From NCBI RefSeq assembly GCF_005845215.1, contig NZ_SPHO01000004.1:124001-188000 (forward strand): a stretch of DNA of 64,000 bases. Direction: 5' to 3'. This document shows positions 1-9,051 of this stretch, piece after piece. The stretch is from Clostridium sp. 1001271st1 H5 (lineage in GTDB: Bacteria; Bacillota; Clostridia; Lachnospirales; Lachnospiraceae). The position numbers were made by a program, and so were the translations under genes. Every line of letters begins with the position of its first letter. The stretch's first letter is position 1. A model generated the notes under the pieces. That model was not told where the DNA came from, did no database searches, and saw only the letters and a program-made list of their open reading frames with translations.

Positions 1-1007
1 ATAAACATGATAAGCAGCAGAATGGTCTTGGAAAACTCCGGCCAGCTGTTGTAGTCAATGGTGGAGTACCCCGTGGTGGTGATAATGGAGGAAACCTGGA
101 ACGCCGCCTGATGGAAGGCCATAAACAGGGACGGGAACAGGCTGCGGATATTGATGGTGATAAGCAGGATGGATATGGCCACCACAGCCAGATATCCCCT
201 CAGCTCCTCGCACCGTCCCGCATCCTTGGGCCTGCGTATGAGCAGCAGGTAGTACACGTTGAAATTCACGCCGAACAGCAGCATGAAAATAGTAATGACA
301 GCCTGCTGGTACACCGTGTAATCCGCCTGTCCTGAATTACGGCAGGCAAAGCCTCCTGTACCGGCAGCGCCGAAGCTCATGCAGATACTGTCAAATAAAG
401 GCATTTTTCCCAGCAGCAGAAGGACCATCATGACGATGGTCATCCAAAAATATATGGAATACAGCAGCTTGGCCGTGATGCGTATTTTAGGCACCAGCTT
501 TCCCACGGAAGGACCGGGACTCTCCGCCCGCATAATATGCATATTATAATCACCTGCCATGGGCAGGATTGCCAGGATAAACACCAGTATCCCCATGCCG
601 CCAATCCAGTGGGAAAAGCTTCTCCACATCAGGGTGGCATGGGACATATCCTCCACCTTGGGAATGATGCTGGACCCGGTGGTGGTAAAACCGGATACAA
701 TTTCAAACATAGCGTCAATGATATGGGGAATCTCTCCGCTTATGACAAAGGGCATGCACCCAAAAAAGCTCAAAACAATCCATCCCAGGGAAACCGTCAC
801 AAATCCTTCCCTTGCAAAAAACATCTTTGTGCAGGGCTTTTTCCTGGTGCACAGAAATCCCAGCAGGCCGCAGACTGCGGCAACGCCCAGGTAGATGAAC
901 CCAATGCTTTCCCTGTAAATAACAGCCGTAATGACCGGCAGGGTCATGAAAATGGCCTCCATATTCATAATCCAGCCCAGCATATATATGATTATACTCC
1001 GATTCAT
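1..1007 (-). CDS. trkH: TrkH-family potassium uptake membrane subunit (3' end off the window)
   Basis: This is the ion-conducting membrane subunit of a Trk/Ktr K+ uptake system, working with the cytoplasmic TrkA protein encoded just upstream. The minus-strand frame is open from the ATG at 1007 to the window edge, giving about 335 residues. Selectivity-filter-like segments of the TrkH/KtrB family are visible: TTTGSS, GAAGTGG and, near the edge, ITTTGYS. Hydrophobic helices alternate throughout, and a SHWIGGMGILVF motif is typical of the family. The start is supported by a GGCGG ribosome site that overlaps the trkA stop, 13 bp away. The C-terminal part, including the fourth pore loop, lies outside the window. 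Confidence is high. Confidence 0.93.
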   Translation of the reverse strand, partial: MNRSIIIYMLGWIMNMEAIFMTLPVITAVIYRESIGFIYLGVAAVCGLLGFLCTRKKPCTKMFFAREGFVTVSLGWIVLSFFGCMPFVISGEIPHIIDAMFEIVSGFTTTGSSIIPKVEDMSHATLMWRSFSHWIGGMGILVFILAILPMAGDYNMHIMRAESPGPSVGKLVPKIRITAKLLYSIYFWMTIVMMVLLLLGKMPLFDSICMSFGAAGTGGFACRNSGQADYTVYQQAVITIFMLLFGVNFNVYYLLLIRRPKDAGRCEELRGYLAVVAISILLITINIRSLFPSLFMAFHQAAFQVSSIITTTGYSTIDYNSWPEFSKTILLLIMF

Positions 1008-1020
1008 GTCCAGCCCGCCT

Positions 1021-2376
1021 TTACATTAAGATATCCTTTAAGTCGTTAAGCCCTGTGTGGGTGGTCACAATAATAACCGTGTCCCCTGCCTCCAGGGTAT
1101 CCTTGCCTCGGGGCATGATGATGCGGCCGTTGCGGTTGATGCATGCCACCAGCAGGTTATTTCTGGTCTTCAGTTTTTCCAGAGGAATCCCCAGCACAGG
1201 CGAATCCCCCCTGACCCTGAATTCCAGCGCCTCTGCCTTATCAGCCACGATTTTATACAGAGTCTCTATATTGCTGCCCATGGAATTCTGCATGGCCCTT
1301 ACATACTGCAGGATGATATCGGCTGTCAGCATTTTCGGGTATATGACGCTTCCCAGATTCAGGGCGTTGATTACATTTTCAAAGGCAATCTTATTGACCT
1401 TGGTAACCAGCTTGGCCTTGGACTGGCTGGCTGCATACAGGGACAGCAGGATGTTTTCCTCATCAAAGCCGGTAAGGGAGGCAAACGCCTCTGTCTGGCG
1501 GATTCCCTCCTCCAAAAGCAGCTTCTGGTCCGAACCATCCCCGTGTATAATCATGGCGTGGGGAAGAATTTCGCTTAAAATCCTGCACCGCTCCTCATCC
1601 TGCTCTATGATTTTAATCTTCATCTTGGAATCGGCCAGGGCTTTGGCCAGGTATACGGTCAGCTTTCCGCCACCCACAAACATGGCGGAATTAACCGCGT
1701 TGTTCTCAATGCCCGCCTTGCGGAAGAATTCAGCGCAGTCCGCATGGGGTGCGATAAAGGATATCTTGTCCCCGCCCCTCATCTCAAAGTTGCCGTCGGG
1801 AATCACCACGTCATCCCCCCGTTCCACGGCGCAAATCAGCACATTGCTCTTCAGGCGGCTTACCACATCCATCACCTTCATCCGGTCCAGGATGGAATCC
1901 TTGGGAATCAGGAATTTGAGAAGCTCTATCCTGCCCTTGGCAAACAGCTCAATCTTGATGGCATTTGGAAAACGCAGCAGCCTGGCAATCTCCCTGGCGG
2001 CTGCCAGCTCCGGATTAATGGCCAGGGAAAGGTTCAGCTCCTCCCTGATATAGTTGATTTCCGCCGAATATTCAGGGTTGCGGATACGGGCAATGGTATG
2101 GCAGTTTCCTGCTTTCTTTGCAATCAAACAGCAGAGCATGTTCAGCTCATCTGAGTTGGTGGTGGCGATAAGCAAATCAGCTTCCTTGATTCCCGCCTCC
2201 ATCTGTACCTGGTACACGGCTCCGTTACCGGTGACGCTCATGACATCCGTACTGTCTGAAATGGATTGAAGCGCCTCGCTGTCACAGTCAATCAGCGTAA
2301 TATCGTGGTTTTCCCTGTTCAGCTGCTCTGCCAGTGTGGTTCCCACTTTGCCGCAGCCTACAATTATGATTTTCAT
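1021..2376 (-). CDS. trkA: TrkA, K+ transport regulatory NAD-binding subunit
   Basis: This is the cytoplasmic gating subunit of Trk K+ uptake. It binds NAD(H) or nucleotides and controls TrkH. The 451-residue protein has the usual full-length tandem layout: an N-terminal Rossmann RCK domain (GCGKVG at residues 7-12, acidic residues closing strand 2), a TrkA-C domain around 140-220, a second Rossmann half starting at GGGKLTVYLA (around 232) and a second TrkA-C domain ending in a DTVIIVT segment. It is 30 bp downstream of RNase G and 13 bp upstream of trkH, so the three are probably co-transcribed. No terminator is visible in either gap. Confidence is high. Confidence 0.95.
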   Translation of the reverse strand: MKIIIVGCGKVGTTLAEQLNRENHDITLIDCDSEALQSISDSTDVMSVTGNGAVYQVQMEAGIKEADLLIATTNSDELNMLCCLIAKKAGNCHTIARIRNPEYSAEINYIREELNLSLAINPELAAAREIARLLRFPNAIKIELFAKGRIELLKFLIPKDSILDRMKVMDVVSRLKSNVLICAVERGDDVVIPDGNFEMRGGDKISFIAPHADCAEFFRKAGIENNAVNSAMFVGGGKLTVYLAKALADSKMKIKIIEQDEERCRILSEILPHAMIIHGDGSDQKLLLEEGIRQTEAFASLTGFDEENILLSLYAASQSKAKLVTKVNKIAFENVINALNLGSVIYPKMLTADIILQYVRAMQNSMGSNIETLYKIVADKAEALEFRVRGDSPVLGIPLEKLKTRNNLLVACINRNGRIIMPRGKDTLEAGDTVIIVTTHTGLNDLKDILM

Positions 2377-2406
2377 ATTTCTTCCCCTTTATCCCCTTTT
2401 GTATTG

Positions 2407-3570
2407 TCATATTCCCACCTGTTCGTGGAGCGGCCTCCTCACCTTTTTCCTGGTAAGCTCCACCAGGTTCAAAGCAGTCATGTCCACCACCGTGGTCTTT
2501 ACCGGGTCATTCGAAACAACATCCCCTAAATGGGCAAGAAGGGTCTTCCTGTCCTCTTCCCTTTCCATATCAATAAAATCCACAATAATAATGCCGGAAA
2601 GGTTACGCAGCCTCAGCTGCCGTCCAATTTCATCCGCAGCCTCCATATTTATCTTGTATATGGTGTCCTGCATGTTTTTCCTGCCTGAATACTTTCCCGT
2701 ATTCACATCAATGACCGTCATGGCCTCCGTAGGCTCTATGACCAGATAGCCCCCGGACTTAAGCCACACATTCTTTCCCAGCGCCTTTTCAAACGCATTC
2801 TCCAGGCTGTACAGCTTGCCAAGGGGCAGGAGGGCGTCCGTATAAAAGGTCAGGCGTCCCAAATCTTCCCTCTGGTATGCCTCCAGATACTCCTTAAGCT
2901 CCCTGTGGTACTCAGGCACATCTGTAATTATTTCCTCCAGGGAACCCCCAAAGGAATCACGTATGGCTGCAATATAGCCCGGCAGCGCCCTGTAAAGGCA
3001 GCTGTAGCAGACCCTGCAGGCAGCCTCCGCAGAAAGTCTCCGCCATGTCTGCCTCAGTGCAGCCAGTTCCTCCAATACGGTATGGTCCTCCGCCGTACCC
3101 GCATTGGTCCGCACAATGACACCCAGGCAGGTTTCCCCTTCCAGGTCATGTTCCAGCAGGGAACGAAGCCTTGCCTTATAGGCGGTATCCCGGATTTTAG
3201 CGGAAAAGCCGATTCCGGGCTTTCCCACCGTCAGCACGCAGTACCGCCCTGTGAAGGACAGGCGCTCTGAAACCACCGGGGCCTTTGTCTTTACCGCGTC
3301 CTTGCTGACCTGCACCACCAGCTCATCGCCGGCCTTAAGCCGTTCCGGCTTCCAGCGCTCCTGCAGGCTGTAGTATCCGGTGCATCCCGGTCCTATGTCA
3401 ATAAAGGCGGCATTGATATTGCTTACCACCTTCTGCACCTTGCCGATATAGATATTGCCCAGCAGGGAGTCGGCGGTATCCGGCTCCAGCATAAGCTGCT
3501 TTACCTTTCCATCGGATACCAGGGCCGTGCATACCTTATCCCCACGCCGGGTCACTACTAGTTTGTCCAT
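2407..3570 (-). CDS. rng: Ribonuclease G/E family endoribonuclease, short form
   Basis: This is a single-strand-specific endoribonuclease of the RNase E/G family, acting in rRNA and mRNA processing. The 387 residues hold an S1-like RNA-binding segment (about 35-120, with YIGKVQKVVSNINAAFIDIG) and the catalytic DNase I-like core. The two metal-binding aspartates are recognisable at D288 (VIDVNTGKYSG) and D331 (IIIVDFIDM). The protein stops just after the VELTRKKVRRPL segment, so the CPxC zinc-link and small C-terminal domain of longer family members are missing. Its start codon overlaps the upstream DUF2344 stop (TAATG), implying translational coupling. The trio radical SAM, DUF2344 and RNase G is a common clostridial arrangement; rplU usually follows, but here trkA does. 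Confidence 0.92.
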   Translation of the reverse strand: MDKLVVTRRGDKVCTALVSDGKVKQLMLEPDTADSLLGNIYIGKVQKVVSNINAAFIDIGPGCTGYYSLQERWKPERLKAGDELVVQVSKDAVKTKAPVVSERLSFTGRYCVLTVGKPGIGFSAKIRDTAYKARLRSLLEHDLEGETCLGVIVRTNAGTAEDHTVLEELAALRQTWRRLSAEAACRVCYSCLYRALPGYIAAIRDSFGGSLEEIITDVPEYHRELKEYLEAYQREDLGRLTFYTDALLPLGKLYSLENAFEKALGKNVWLKSGGYLVIEPTEAMTVIDVNTGKYSGRKNMQDTIYKINMEAADEIGRQLRLRNLSGIIIVDFIDMEREEDRKTLLAHLGDVVSNDPVKTTVVDMTALNLVELTRKKVRRPLHEQVGI

Positions 3571-4325
3571 TATCTGATTTCCTCACCCAGCTGTTCCAGC
3601 GATACAAAGGAATGAATCCCGGCCTCCTTCTCAGCCTCAGAAGCCCTGTCCGCATACACCTCTTCCCGCTGTACCATGAAGGCAAAGGGCGGGCGTTCCT
3701 CCCCCAGGAACCCGTAATATGCATCCAGCACCTGTTCCGGCTTCACATTGGCAGCGCTGCCAGCGGATATCTTCATGAACAGGCGGGGGCCTTCCATTTC
3801 ACCGTCCCCCTCAGGACAGATTCTCAGTTCATAAACCAGGGGCTTTAAGTCCATCTCCTTTTCCCCGCGCTTGGTCTTCTTTGTCACCATGACGCTGGGA
3901 CGCTCAAAAAAAGCAATCAGCCCCTGAAACCACTGTTCCTTATCCATGTCTCCGGGCTCATATCCCGGCCTGAAGGCCAGGGTATAATCCCCTGCCCCGA
4001 CTATGGACATGGCGTTGGCAGCATCATCCGGCAGACGCCGGTAGCTTACAATCTCAAAGCCCTCTGACATTACCGCGTTCAGGCGTTCCCTCATGGTTTC
4101 CGAATCCCCGGTGGAGGACACCTCTATGTCCACGTACTCGCCGTTGCTGGTGATTCCCACTCCCAAAGGGGCTGCAAAGGACATAATCTGATGCGGGGAA
4201 AATCCCCCGCTGTAGCAGATATCCACATCCGACCTGCGGATGGCCTTCTGGAAATAACGCATAACATCCAGATGGCCGATGAACTTCATTGTTCCATATT
4301 TTCTGAATTTAATCCGAATTTTCAT
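3570..4325 (-). CDS. TIGR03936-type radical-SAM-linked protein (DUF2344)
   Basis: The protein (251 residues) belongs to the DUF2344/TIGR03936 family, which occurs next to or fused with TIGR03960 radical SAM proteins. The molecular function is not established; a role in RNA or ribosome modification is suspected from its neighbours. Family hallmarks are the start MKIRIKFRKYGTMKFIGHLD, the PHQIMSFAAPLGVG segment near residue 45 and the EYVDIEV segment. It lies 5 bp downstream of the radical SAM gene and overlaps rng by one base, so the three proteins are probably made in fixed proportion. Family assignment is secure; function is unknown. Confidence 0.88.
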   Translation of the reverse strand: MKIRIKFRKYGTMKFIGHLDVMRYFQKAIRRSDVDICYSGGFSPHQIMSFAAPLGVGITSNGEYVDIEVSSTGDSETMRERLNAVMSEGFEIVSYRRLPDDAANAMSIVGAGDYTLAFRPGYEPGDMDKEQWFQGLIAFFERPSVMVTKKTKRGEKEMDLKPLVYELRICPEGDGEMEGPRLFMKISAGSAANVKPEQVLDAYYGFLGEERPPFAFMVQREEVYADRASEAEKEAGIHSFVSLEQLGEEIR

Positions 4326-4330
4326 TTATC

Positions 4331-6199
4331 CTATTCCTTTATAGTTTCATAACAAACGCCGCAGCCAAAATCCCTGGCTCCGCAGCCTGAACATCTCTGA
4401 CGGCAGTTAGGCGTCACTTCTTCCTTCACAGCATGGTTCCACTCACGAATCAGGAACTCCTTTGACACGCCTGCGTCAATGAAGTCCCATGGGAACACCT
4501 CGTCGGGGCTCCGCTCCCTGGTGGTATAAAACCCGATATCCACGCCGCAGGTTTCAAATGCCTTCATCCAAACGTCATTCTTAAAATATTCGGACCAGGA
4601 ATCGTAGATGGCCCCTGTGCGGTAGGCTTCTTCTATGACAGCGCCCACCCTTCGGTCGCCTCTGGCCAGCACGCCCTCCAGCACGGTAAGCTCTGCCTCA
4701 TGCCAGTTATATTTGAGGCTCTTAAAGTTCTTCATTTCACGGAACTTGCCCCGGACAATGTTGGCCCTTTCAATGAATTCTTCCTTTGTGCACATCCTGG
4801 CCCACTGGAACGGCGTAAAGGGCTTTGGCACAAAGAAGGATGAGCTGGCCACAATCTGTACCTTGCCGTTTCTCTGGTCCTTGGGGATATCGTAATAGGC
4901 TTCCGCAATCTTTTCAGACAGCAGCGCAATTCCCTCCATATCCTCCACTGTCTCCGTGGGAAGTCCCAGCATGAAATACAGCTTCACCCGGTTCCATCCC
5001 GACGCAAAGGCATCGGCGGCTCCCTTCAGAATCACTTCCTCTGTCAGTCCCTTATTGATAACATCCCGCAGCCGCTGGGAGCCGGCCTCCGGCGCAAAGG
5101 TAAGACTGCTCTTTTTCACGTCCTGGACCTTGCTCATGACGTCCAGTGAAAATGCGTCGATGCGCAGGGACGGCAGGGAGATATTCACGCCCTTGCCCTT
5201 GAATTCATCAATGAGGAAATTGACCAGGCCCTCTAACTGGCTGTAATCGCTGGAGCTAAGGGAGCTTAAGGATATCTCCTCATGGCCCGTGCTCTTAAGC
5301 ATGTCGTTGGCGTAATGCTTCAGGTATTCCAGGCTGTGCTCCCTGAGGGGCCTGTACACACAGCCGGCCTGGCAGAACCGGCAGCCGCGGATACAGCCCC
5401 GCTGAATCTCCAGCACCACCCTGTCCTGGGTTACTTTGATAAACGGCACCAGCGGCTTTTCGATATAGCCCACGCTGTCCATATCGGTTACGATTTGTTT
5501 TTTAACAACCGGCATGGCATGTTCATTGTTAGGCTGAAAACATTCAATGGTCCCGTCTTCCTTATATGTCACATCATAAAAAGCAGGCACATATATGCCC
5601 GGTATCTCTGCCGCCATTTCCAGGAACTGCTTCCTGGTGCCGCCGGCCTTCTTATTCTCCTTATATCGGTCCATCAGTTCAAAATAAGCAGTCTCTCCCT
5701 CACCGATGTAAAACAGGTCGAAAAAATCAGCCAGCGGTTCCGGATTATAGGCGCAGGGGCCTCCCCCTATGACGATGGGGTAATCCTCCGTCCTGTCACA
5801 GGCATGAAGGGGAATCTGTGAAAGGTCCAGAATCTGGAGCACATTGGTGTAGCACATCTCGTACTGAAGGGTAATTCCAAGGAAATCAAAATTCTTTACC
5901 GGTTCCTGTGTTTCCAGGGTAAAGAGGGGTATCTTATTTTCCCTGAGTATGGGGTCCAGGTCCATCCACGGGGAATAGACGCGCTCGCAGTAAATATCCT
6001 CCCGGTTGTTGAACATGGAATACAGAATCTGGATGCCCAGGTGGGACATGCCGATTTCGTATACATCCGGGAAACACATGGCAAATCGGATGTCCACCTT
6101 AGATGGGTCCTTATTTGTCATGTTCACCTCCCCGCCGATATAGCGGGCAGGCTGCTGGATATTTAGTAATATTTCATCAGGTAACGCTAGTTTTCTCAT
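4331..6199 (-). CDS. TIGR03960-type radical SAM protein
   Basis: A 622-residue iron-sulfur enzyme of the radical SAM superfamily, TIGR03960 clade. The N-terminal third resembles a B12-binding-like domain (MCFPDVYEIGMSHLGIQIL). The 4Fe-4S-binding CxxxCxxC motif is RGCIRGCRFC, with cysteines at 269, 273 and 276 and an extra C280. The C-terminus is cysteine-rich (CRQRCSGCGARDFGCGVC), suggesting a second metal site. The substrate is not known; its constant association with DUF2344 and RNase G suggests modification of RNA or a translation component. An AAGGA ribosome site precedes the ATG. It is the first gene of the operon reading toward trkH and has a consensus-like promoter about 195 bp upstream. 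Confidence 0.92.
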   Translation of the reverse strand: MRKLALPDEILLNIQQPARYIGGEVNMTNKDPSKVDIRFAMCFPDVYEIGMSHLGIQILYSMFNNREDIYCERVYSPWMDLDPILRENKIPLFTLETQEPVKNFDFLGITLQYEMCYTNVLQILDLSQIPLHACDRTEDYPIVIGGGPCAYNPEPLADFFDLFYIGEGETAYFELMDRYKENKKAGGTRKQFLEMAAEIPGIYVPAFYDVTYKEDGTIECFQPNNEHAMPVVKKQIVTDMDSVGYIEKPLVPFIKVTQDRVVLEIQRGCIRGCRFCQAGCVYRPLREHSLEYLKHYANDMLKSTGHEEISLSSLSSSDYSQLEGLVNFLIDEFKGKGVNISLPSLRIDAFSLDVMSKVQDVKKSSLTFAPEAGSQRLRDVINKGLTEEVILKGAADAFASGWNRVKLYFMLGLPTETVEDMEGIALLSEKIAEAYYDIPKDQRNGKVQIVASSSFFVPKPFTPFQWARMCTKEEFIERANIVRGKFREMKNFKSLKYNWHEAELTVLEGVLARGDRRVGAVIEEAYRTGAIYDSWSEYFKNDVWMKAFETCGVDIGFYTTRERSPDEVFPWDFIDAGVSKEFLIREWNHAVKEEVTPNCRQRCSGCGARDFGCGVCYETIKE

Positions 6200-6399
6200 A
6201 GAACATCGTCCTTAATTTGGTAGTATTGCACAAAAATCTGTGCTTGTTTTTTTGCTATTTCAAGTGTTGAAAAGAGCTGGAAATTTCACTTTTTATGCTC
6301 CTGTTTCGGCCGAAAATACCGGCTTTTCAAGCGGTTTTTGTCCCTTTTACGACAACTTTGAATTTTCGGACAAAACGAAACAATTCAACATCATGCATA

Positions 6400-6428
6400 A
6401 TTATAGTTGATATTTCGGTATTAAGCAA
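6400..6428 (-). promoter_or_regulatory. Promoter of the radical SAM-rng-trkAH operon
   Basis: On the minus strand TTGCTT (6428-6423) is followed after exactly 17 bp by a perfect TATAAT (6405-6400). Transcription would begin near 6393 and leave a leader of about 190 nt before the radical SAM start at 6199. I see no clear riboswitch fold in that leader. Confidence 0.65.
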
Positions 6429-6510
6429 TACATTTCACGCAAGCTCTTTAAGAAGCTGCCTTTTTCATCAATTGCTGCGGGAGGGTCCAATGCTTCTGAG
6501 TACACGGGCG

Positions 6511-6595
6511 TTTGACACATCAATCAATCTAAAAGTGCCACAAGCCCAGTATTTCAAAGGGATTGCGGCACTTATACATCCATTTATGTGTCAAA
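6511..6595. repeat. 85-bp imperfect palindrome between agrC-like gene and promoter
   Basis: The two arms begin TTTGACACAT and end ATGTGTCAAA, and contain AAGTGCCACAA facing TTGCGGCACTT. The arms match over about 37 bp with scattered mismatches around an 11-bp centre. It lies about 100 bp downstream of the GHKL kinase stop and about 85 bp upstream of the operon promoter. On the minus strand a short TTTT follows the inner stem, so it could terminate the kinase transcript. Its total length is unusual for a terminator, and a MITE-like or protein-binding palindrome is also possible. Confidence 0.55.
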
Positions 6596-6691
6596 GACGG
6601 GATGATATCATACATTTTTTGGTACTTAAAATTTCATCATCAAAATATTCGGCTTCTTCTGATACAATCTGGCCAGAACCCTTACCTGACT

Positions 6692-7978
6692 TCAGCAATA
6701 TATGAATATCTCCACCGTAAATAATCCTTCATCGGATTTGATATCCAGCATTCCATGATATCTTTCTGCTATCCTCTCCATAGAGTACAGTCCAAATCCA
6801 TGCCCGCGCTCTTCTTTACGGCTTACTATTTTTCCATCATCTGCTAATTTCAAGTCTTCTTTATAGATATTCTTTATCTGAATGCACAGACTCCCCTTAA
6901 TATATTGAAAGGCAACCCATATCTCTTTCCTGCCTTCCTCTACAAACCTTGACGCCTCCAGCGCATTATCAAGGGCATTTCCCAGCAATACACACAAATC
7001 CGCGTCTTTTATAGACAGTTCCGGCAGCGGCGCTATATCCGCATTGAATATAATACCGTTTTCCACTGCGGTTTTCCATGCGTGATTTACCATGGAGTCC
7101 ACCACCATATTGCCGGTCCTTGATTCCAGTCTCCCCTGCTTTTTTGTTTCCCCTATCAGTTCAAATAATACTTCCCGGGCTGCCTCCAACGTTCCATTTC
7201 CAAGCAGCTCTCCTAAATAAATCAGATGCTGCCTCATATCATGGCGCAGTTGCCGAATTTCCTTCGCCGCAGCTGCTTCCATGGCCTCTTCCTGCCTGAA
7301 AAGTTCCATCTGCTTTATATAATAATGCGTAACCATCTTCATATGAAGGTTATTGACCAACTGTGTGTAAACAGGATAAAAAGATAAATTAAGACAAATC
7401 AAGGCCACTGATGCCAACAACATCCATCCCCCAATTTCCGATTGGTTCACATACAGGGACTGCAGCAGTTGATAGAGCGTATGATACAGTATCATTCCTA
7501 TAATAGGCAGGAGCATATAGACCATACCGCCGCCATATGGTTCTTTTCCAATTCCCTTCTTTTTTGCATACTGCCTGATACCCATAGCTAATAGGAACAG
7601 GAGTATCTTAGAAAGAATGGACACCATCAAAAACTCGGTTTCCACAGTTCCATTTATATACCGAAAGGCAAAATCCACCGCACCCTCTAAAAGCATCCAT
7701 ATTGCCAGGAAAATGGTGGGGAACACACACCGTTTCCAAAAAGGGCCGGTATAACTAAATCCTACTATAAACATAGTGGAAAATGTGAGCAACAGAGTGA
7801 TATATCCCGGAAAATGCCCTGTTTCAGAGAGACACTGCCATATGAAAAATGGAAGCCACCCAGCCACGCTCCTGATTCCCACGGCTCTTTGCAGAAACGT
7901 ATCCAGATATAATTTCAAAATCAGGACACTAAAGAGGGAAATTGCCACACATAAGGCCATTACACTAAAATAATACAT
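6692..7978 (-). CDS. AgrC-like GHKL sensor histidine kinase
   Basis: A membrane histidine kinase of the AgrC/GHKL type (428 residues), probably sensing a peptide and phosphorylating the LytTR regulator encoded 10 bp upstream. The N-terminal 210 residues form about six hydrophobic helices. The dimerization helix carries the phospho-accepting histidine in RQLRHDMRQHL near residue 249. The C-terminal ATPase shows the N box (LGNALDNALEAS) and a glycine-rich GHGFGLYSM lid. No agrD-like cyclic peptide precursor or agrB-like protease was found on either side, so the signal is either made elsewhere or is different. Confidence 0.88.
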   Translation of the reverse strand: MYYFSVMALCVAISLFSVLILKLYLDTFLQRAVGIRSVAGWLPFFIWQCLSETGHFPGYITLLLTFSTMFIVGFSYTGPFWKRCVFPTIFLAIWMLLEGAVDFAFRYINGTVETEFLMVSILSKILLFLLAMGIRQYAKKKGIGKEPYGGGMVYMLLPIIGMILYHTLYQLLQSLYVNQSEIGGWMLLASVALICLNLSFYPVYTQLVNNLHMKMVTHYYIKQMELFRQEEAMEAAAAKEIRQLRHDMRQHLIYLGELLGNGTLEAAREVLFELIGETKKQGRLESRTGNMVVDSMVNHAWKTAVENGIIFNADIAPLPELSIKDADLCVLLGNALDNALEASRFVEEGRKEIWVAFQYIKGSLCIQIKNIYKEDLKLADDGKIVSRKEERGHGFGLYSMERIAERYHGMLDIKSDEGLFTVEIFIYC

Positions 7979-7988
7979 GCTTGTCCTC

Positions 7989-8711
7989 TTACCTTAGCGG
8001 AAATGACATCAGCTTCAAAAGCTGCTCGTTCACTTCCTGTTTACGGCGACTACTCACCGAAAGTACCTCCCCATTACTCAGCTTGACTGTATCATAGGAA
8101 AAACGAACGATATGGCGGTAGTTCACCAGGTAAGACTTATGTATCCTTATAAATATCCCCTTTGTCTCCCCAAGAACCTTGCTGATATCATTTATTTTCC
8201 TGTATTCCATATATCGTCCGCCTTCCTCTATAATATACGTTTTTCTCAAATCGCTTGTAAAGTAAAGGATATTACGTATTAGAAGCTTGTATTCTTTTTT
8301 ATTATAGCGGAATCGGTAGTATTCGTCCTGCCCTATAACTGTCTTAAGGACGCGGTAAAATGTCGATTCAAATTCATTCAAATCCAAGGGTTTAATAATG
8401 AACCCGCTGGGGGTTACCTCAAACACCTCTTTCATATAGCTGTCATATGATGTAACATATATCAGTTCCGCAACCCGATCCAATTTGCGTATCTGACGGG
8501 CTGCTTCCACTCCGTCCATCTCCGGCATTTGGATATCCAGACAGATGATATCATAGCGCTTCCCAGCCCGAACCGCTTTTACCAGGCTGCTGCCATCCTG
8601 ATAAACATCAATTTCAAAATTCAACCCATAGGTCTTTTCCATGCGGCATAACGTCTCTTCTAATCCGCCGGAAAAACAGGCATCATCATCGCAAATAGCA
8701 ATATCTAACAT
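7989..8711 (-). CDS. LytTR-family response regulator (AgrA-like)
   Basis: A 240-residue transcription regulator with an N-terminal receiver domain and a C-terminal LytTR DNA-binding domain. The receiver has acidic residues near 8-9 (CDDD), the phospho-accepting Asp in ICLDIQMPEMDG and the conserved Lys in IIKPLDLNEF. The LytTR domain (about 135-235) contains ILYFTSDLRKTYI, IRIHKSYLVNYRHI and LSVSSRRKQEV, all family hallmarks. AAGGAG 6 bp before the ATG fixes the start. It is the first gene of a two-gene minus-strand operon with the GHKL kinase. Confidence 0.92.
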   Translation of the reverse strand: MLDIAICDDDACFSGGLEETLCRMEKTYGLNFEIDVYQDGSSLVKAVRAGKRYDIICLDIQMPEMDGVEAARQIRKLDRVAELIYVTSYDSYMKEVFEVTPSGFIIKPLDLNEFESTFYRVLKTVIGQDEYYRFRYNKKEYKLLIRNILYFTSDLRKTYIIEEGGRYMEYRKINDISKVLGETKGIFIRIHKSYLVNYRHIVRFSYDTVKLSNGEVLSVSSRRKQEVNEQLLKLMSFPLR

Positions 8712-9051
8712 CGTGTCGCTCCTTACATTTTTCCAGCATCTTTTCTGCTCCCCGCCCCGCCCCTATACTACCTGCATTTCTTTACCTAATGGCAGATTGG
8801 CGTACTGTCGGCATGCTTCTGATACCATGTCCATACTGCCATGGATGGCAGGGATGGGCTTTGCACTGGGCCGTCACGCTTTCCCTCCATGAAATTGCTG
8901 GCTTTATTATAACAGAAAAAAGGACCTCTGGAAAGAAAACTAATGCTTTAAGAAAAAGAGATGTGCTAAATGGTAGTCGGAAAATATATACCTGCTACAG
9001 GAAATAAAGCCGAGACAATTCAAAGGGAGTTTTATGGCCAAGGAATGATAT
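8712..9051. other. Intergenic region between lytTR and zinc-ribbon genes
   Basis: About 340 bp between a minus-strand and a plus-strand gene, so promoters for both must lie here. A small perfect hairpin (CTGCCA/TGGCAG) sits at 8836-8851. An open frame across 8789-9007 has an unconvincing composition and no ribosome site, and I do not call it. Confidence 0.4.

Noticed and set aside
1055..2053. 332-codon plus-strand frame
   Set aside because: It is the reverse-strand shadow of trkA, which has full TrkA motifs.
6295..6705. 136-codon plus-strand frame
   Set aside because: No ribosome site or coding character, and it overlaps the long palindrome and the minus-strand promoter.
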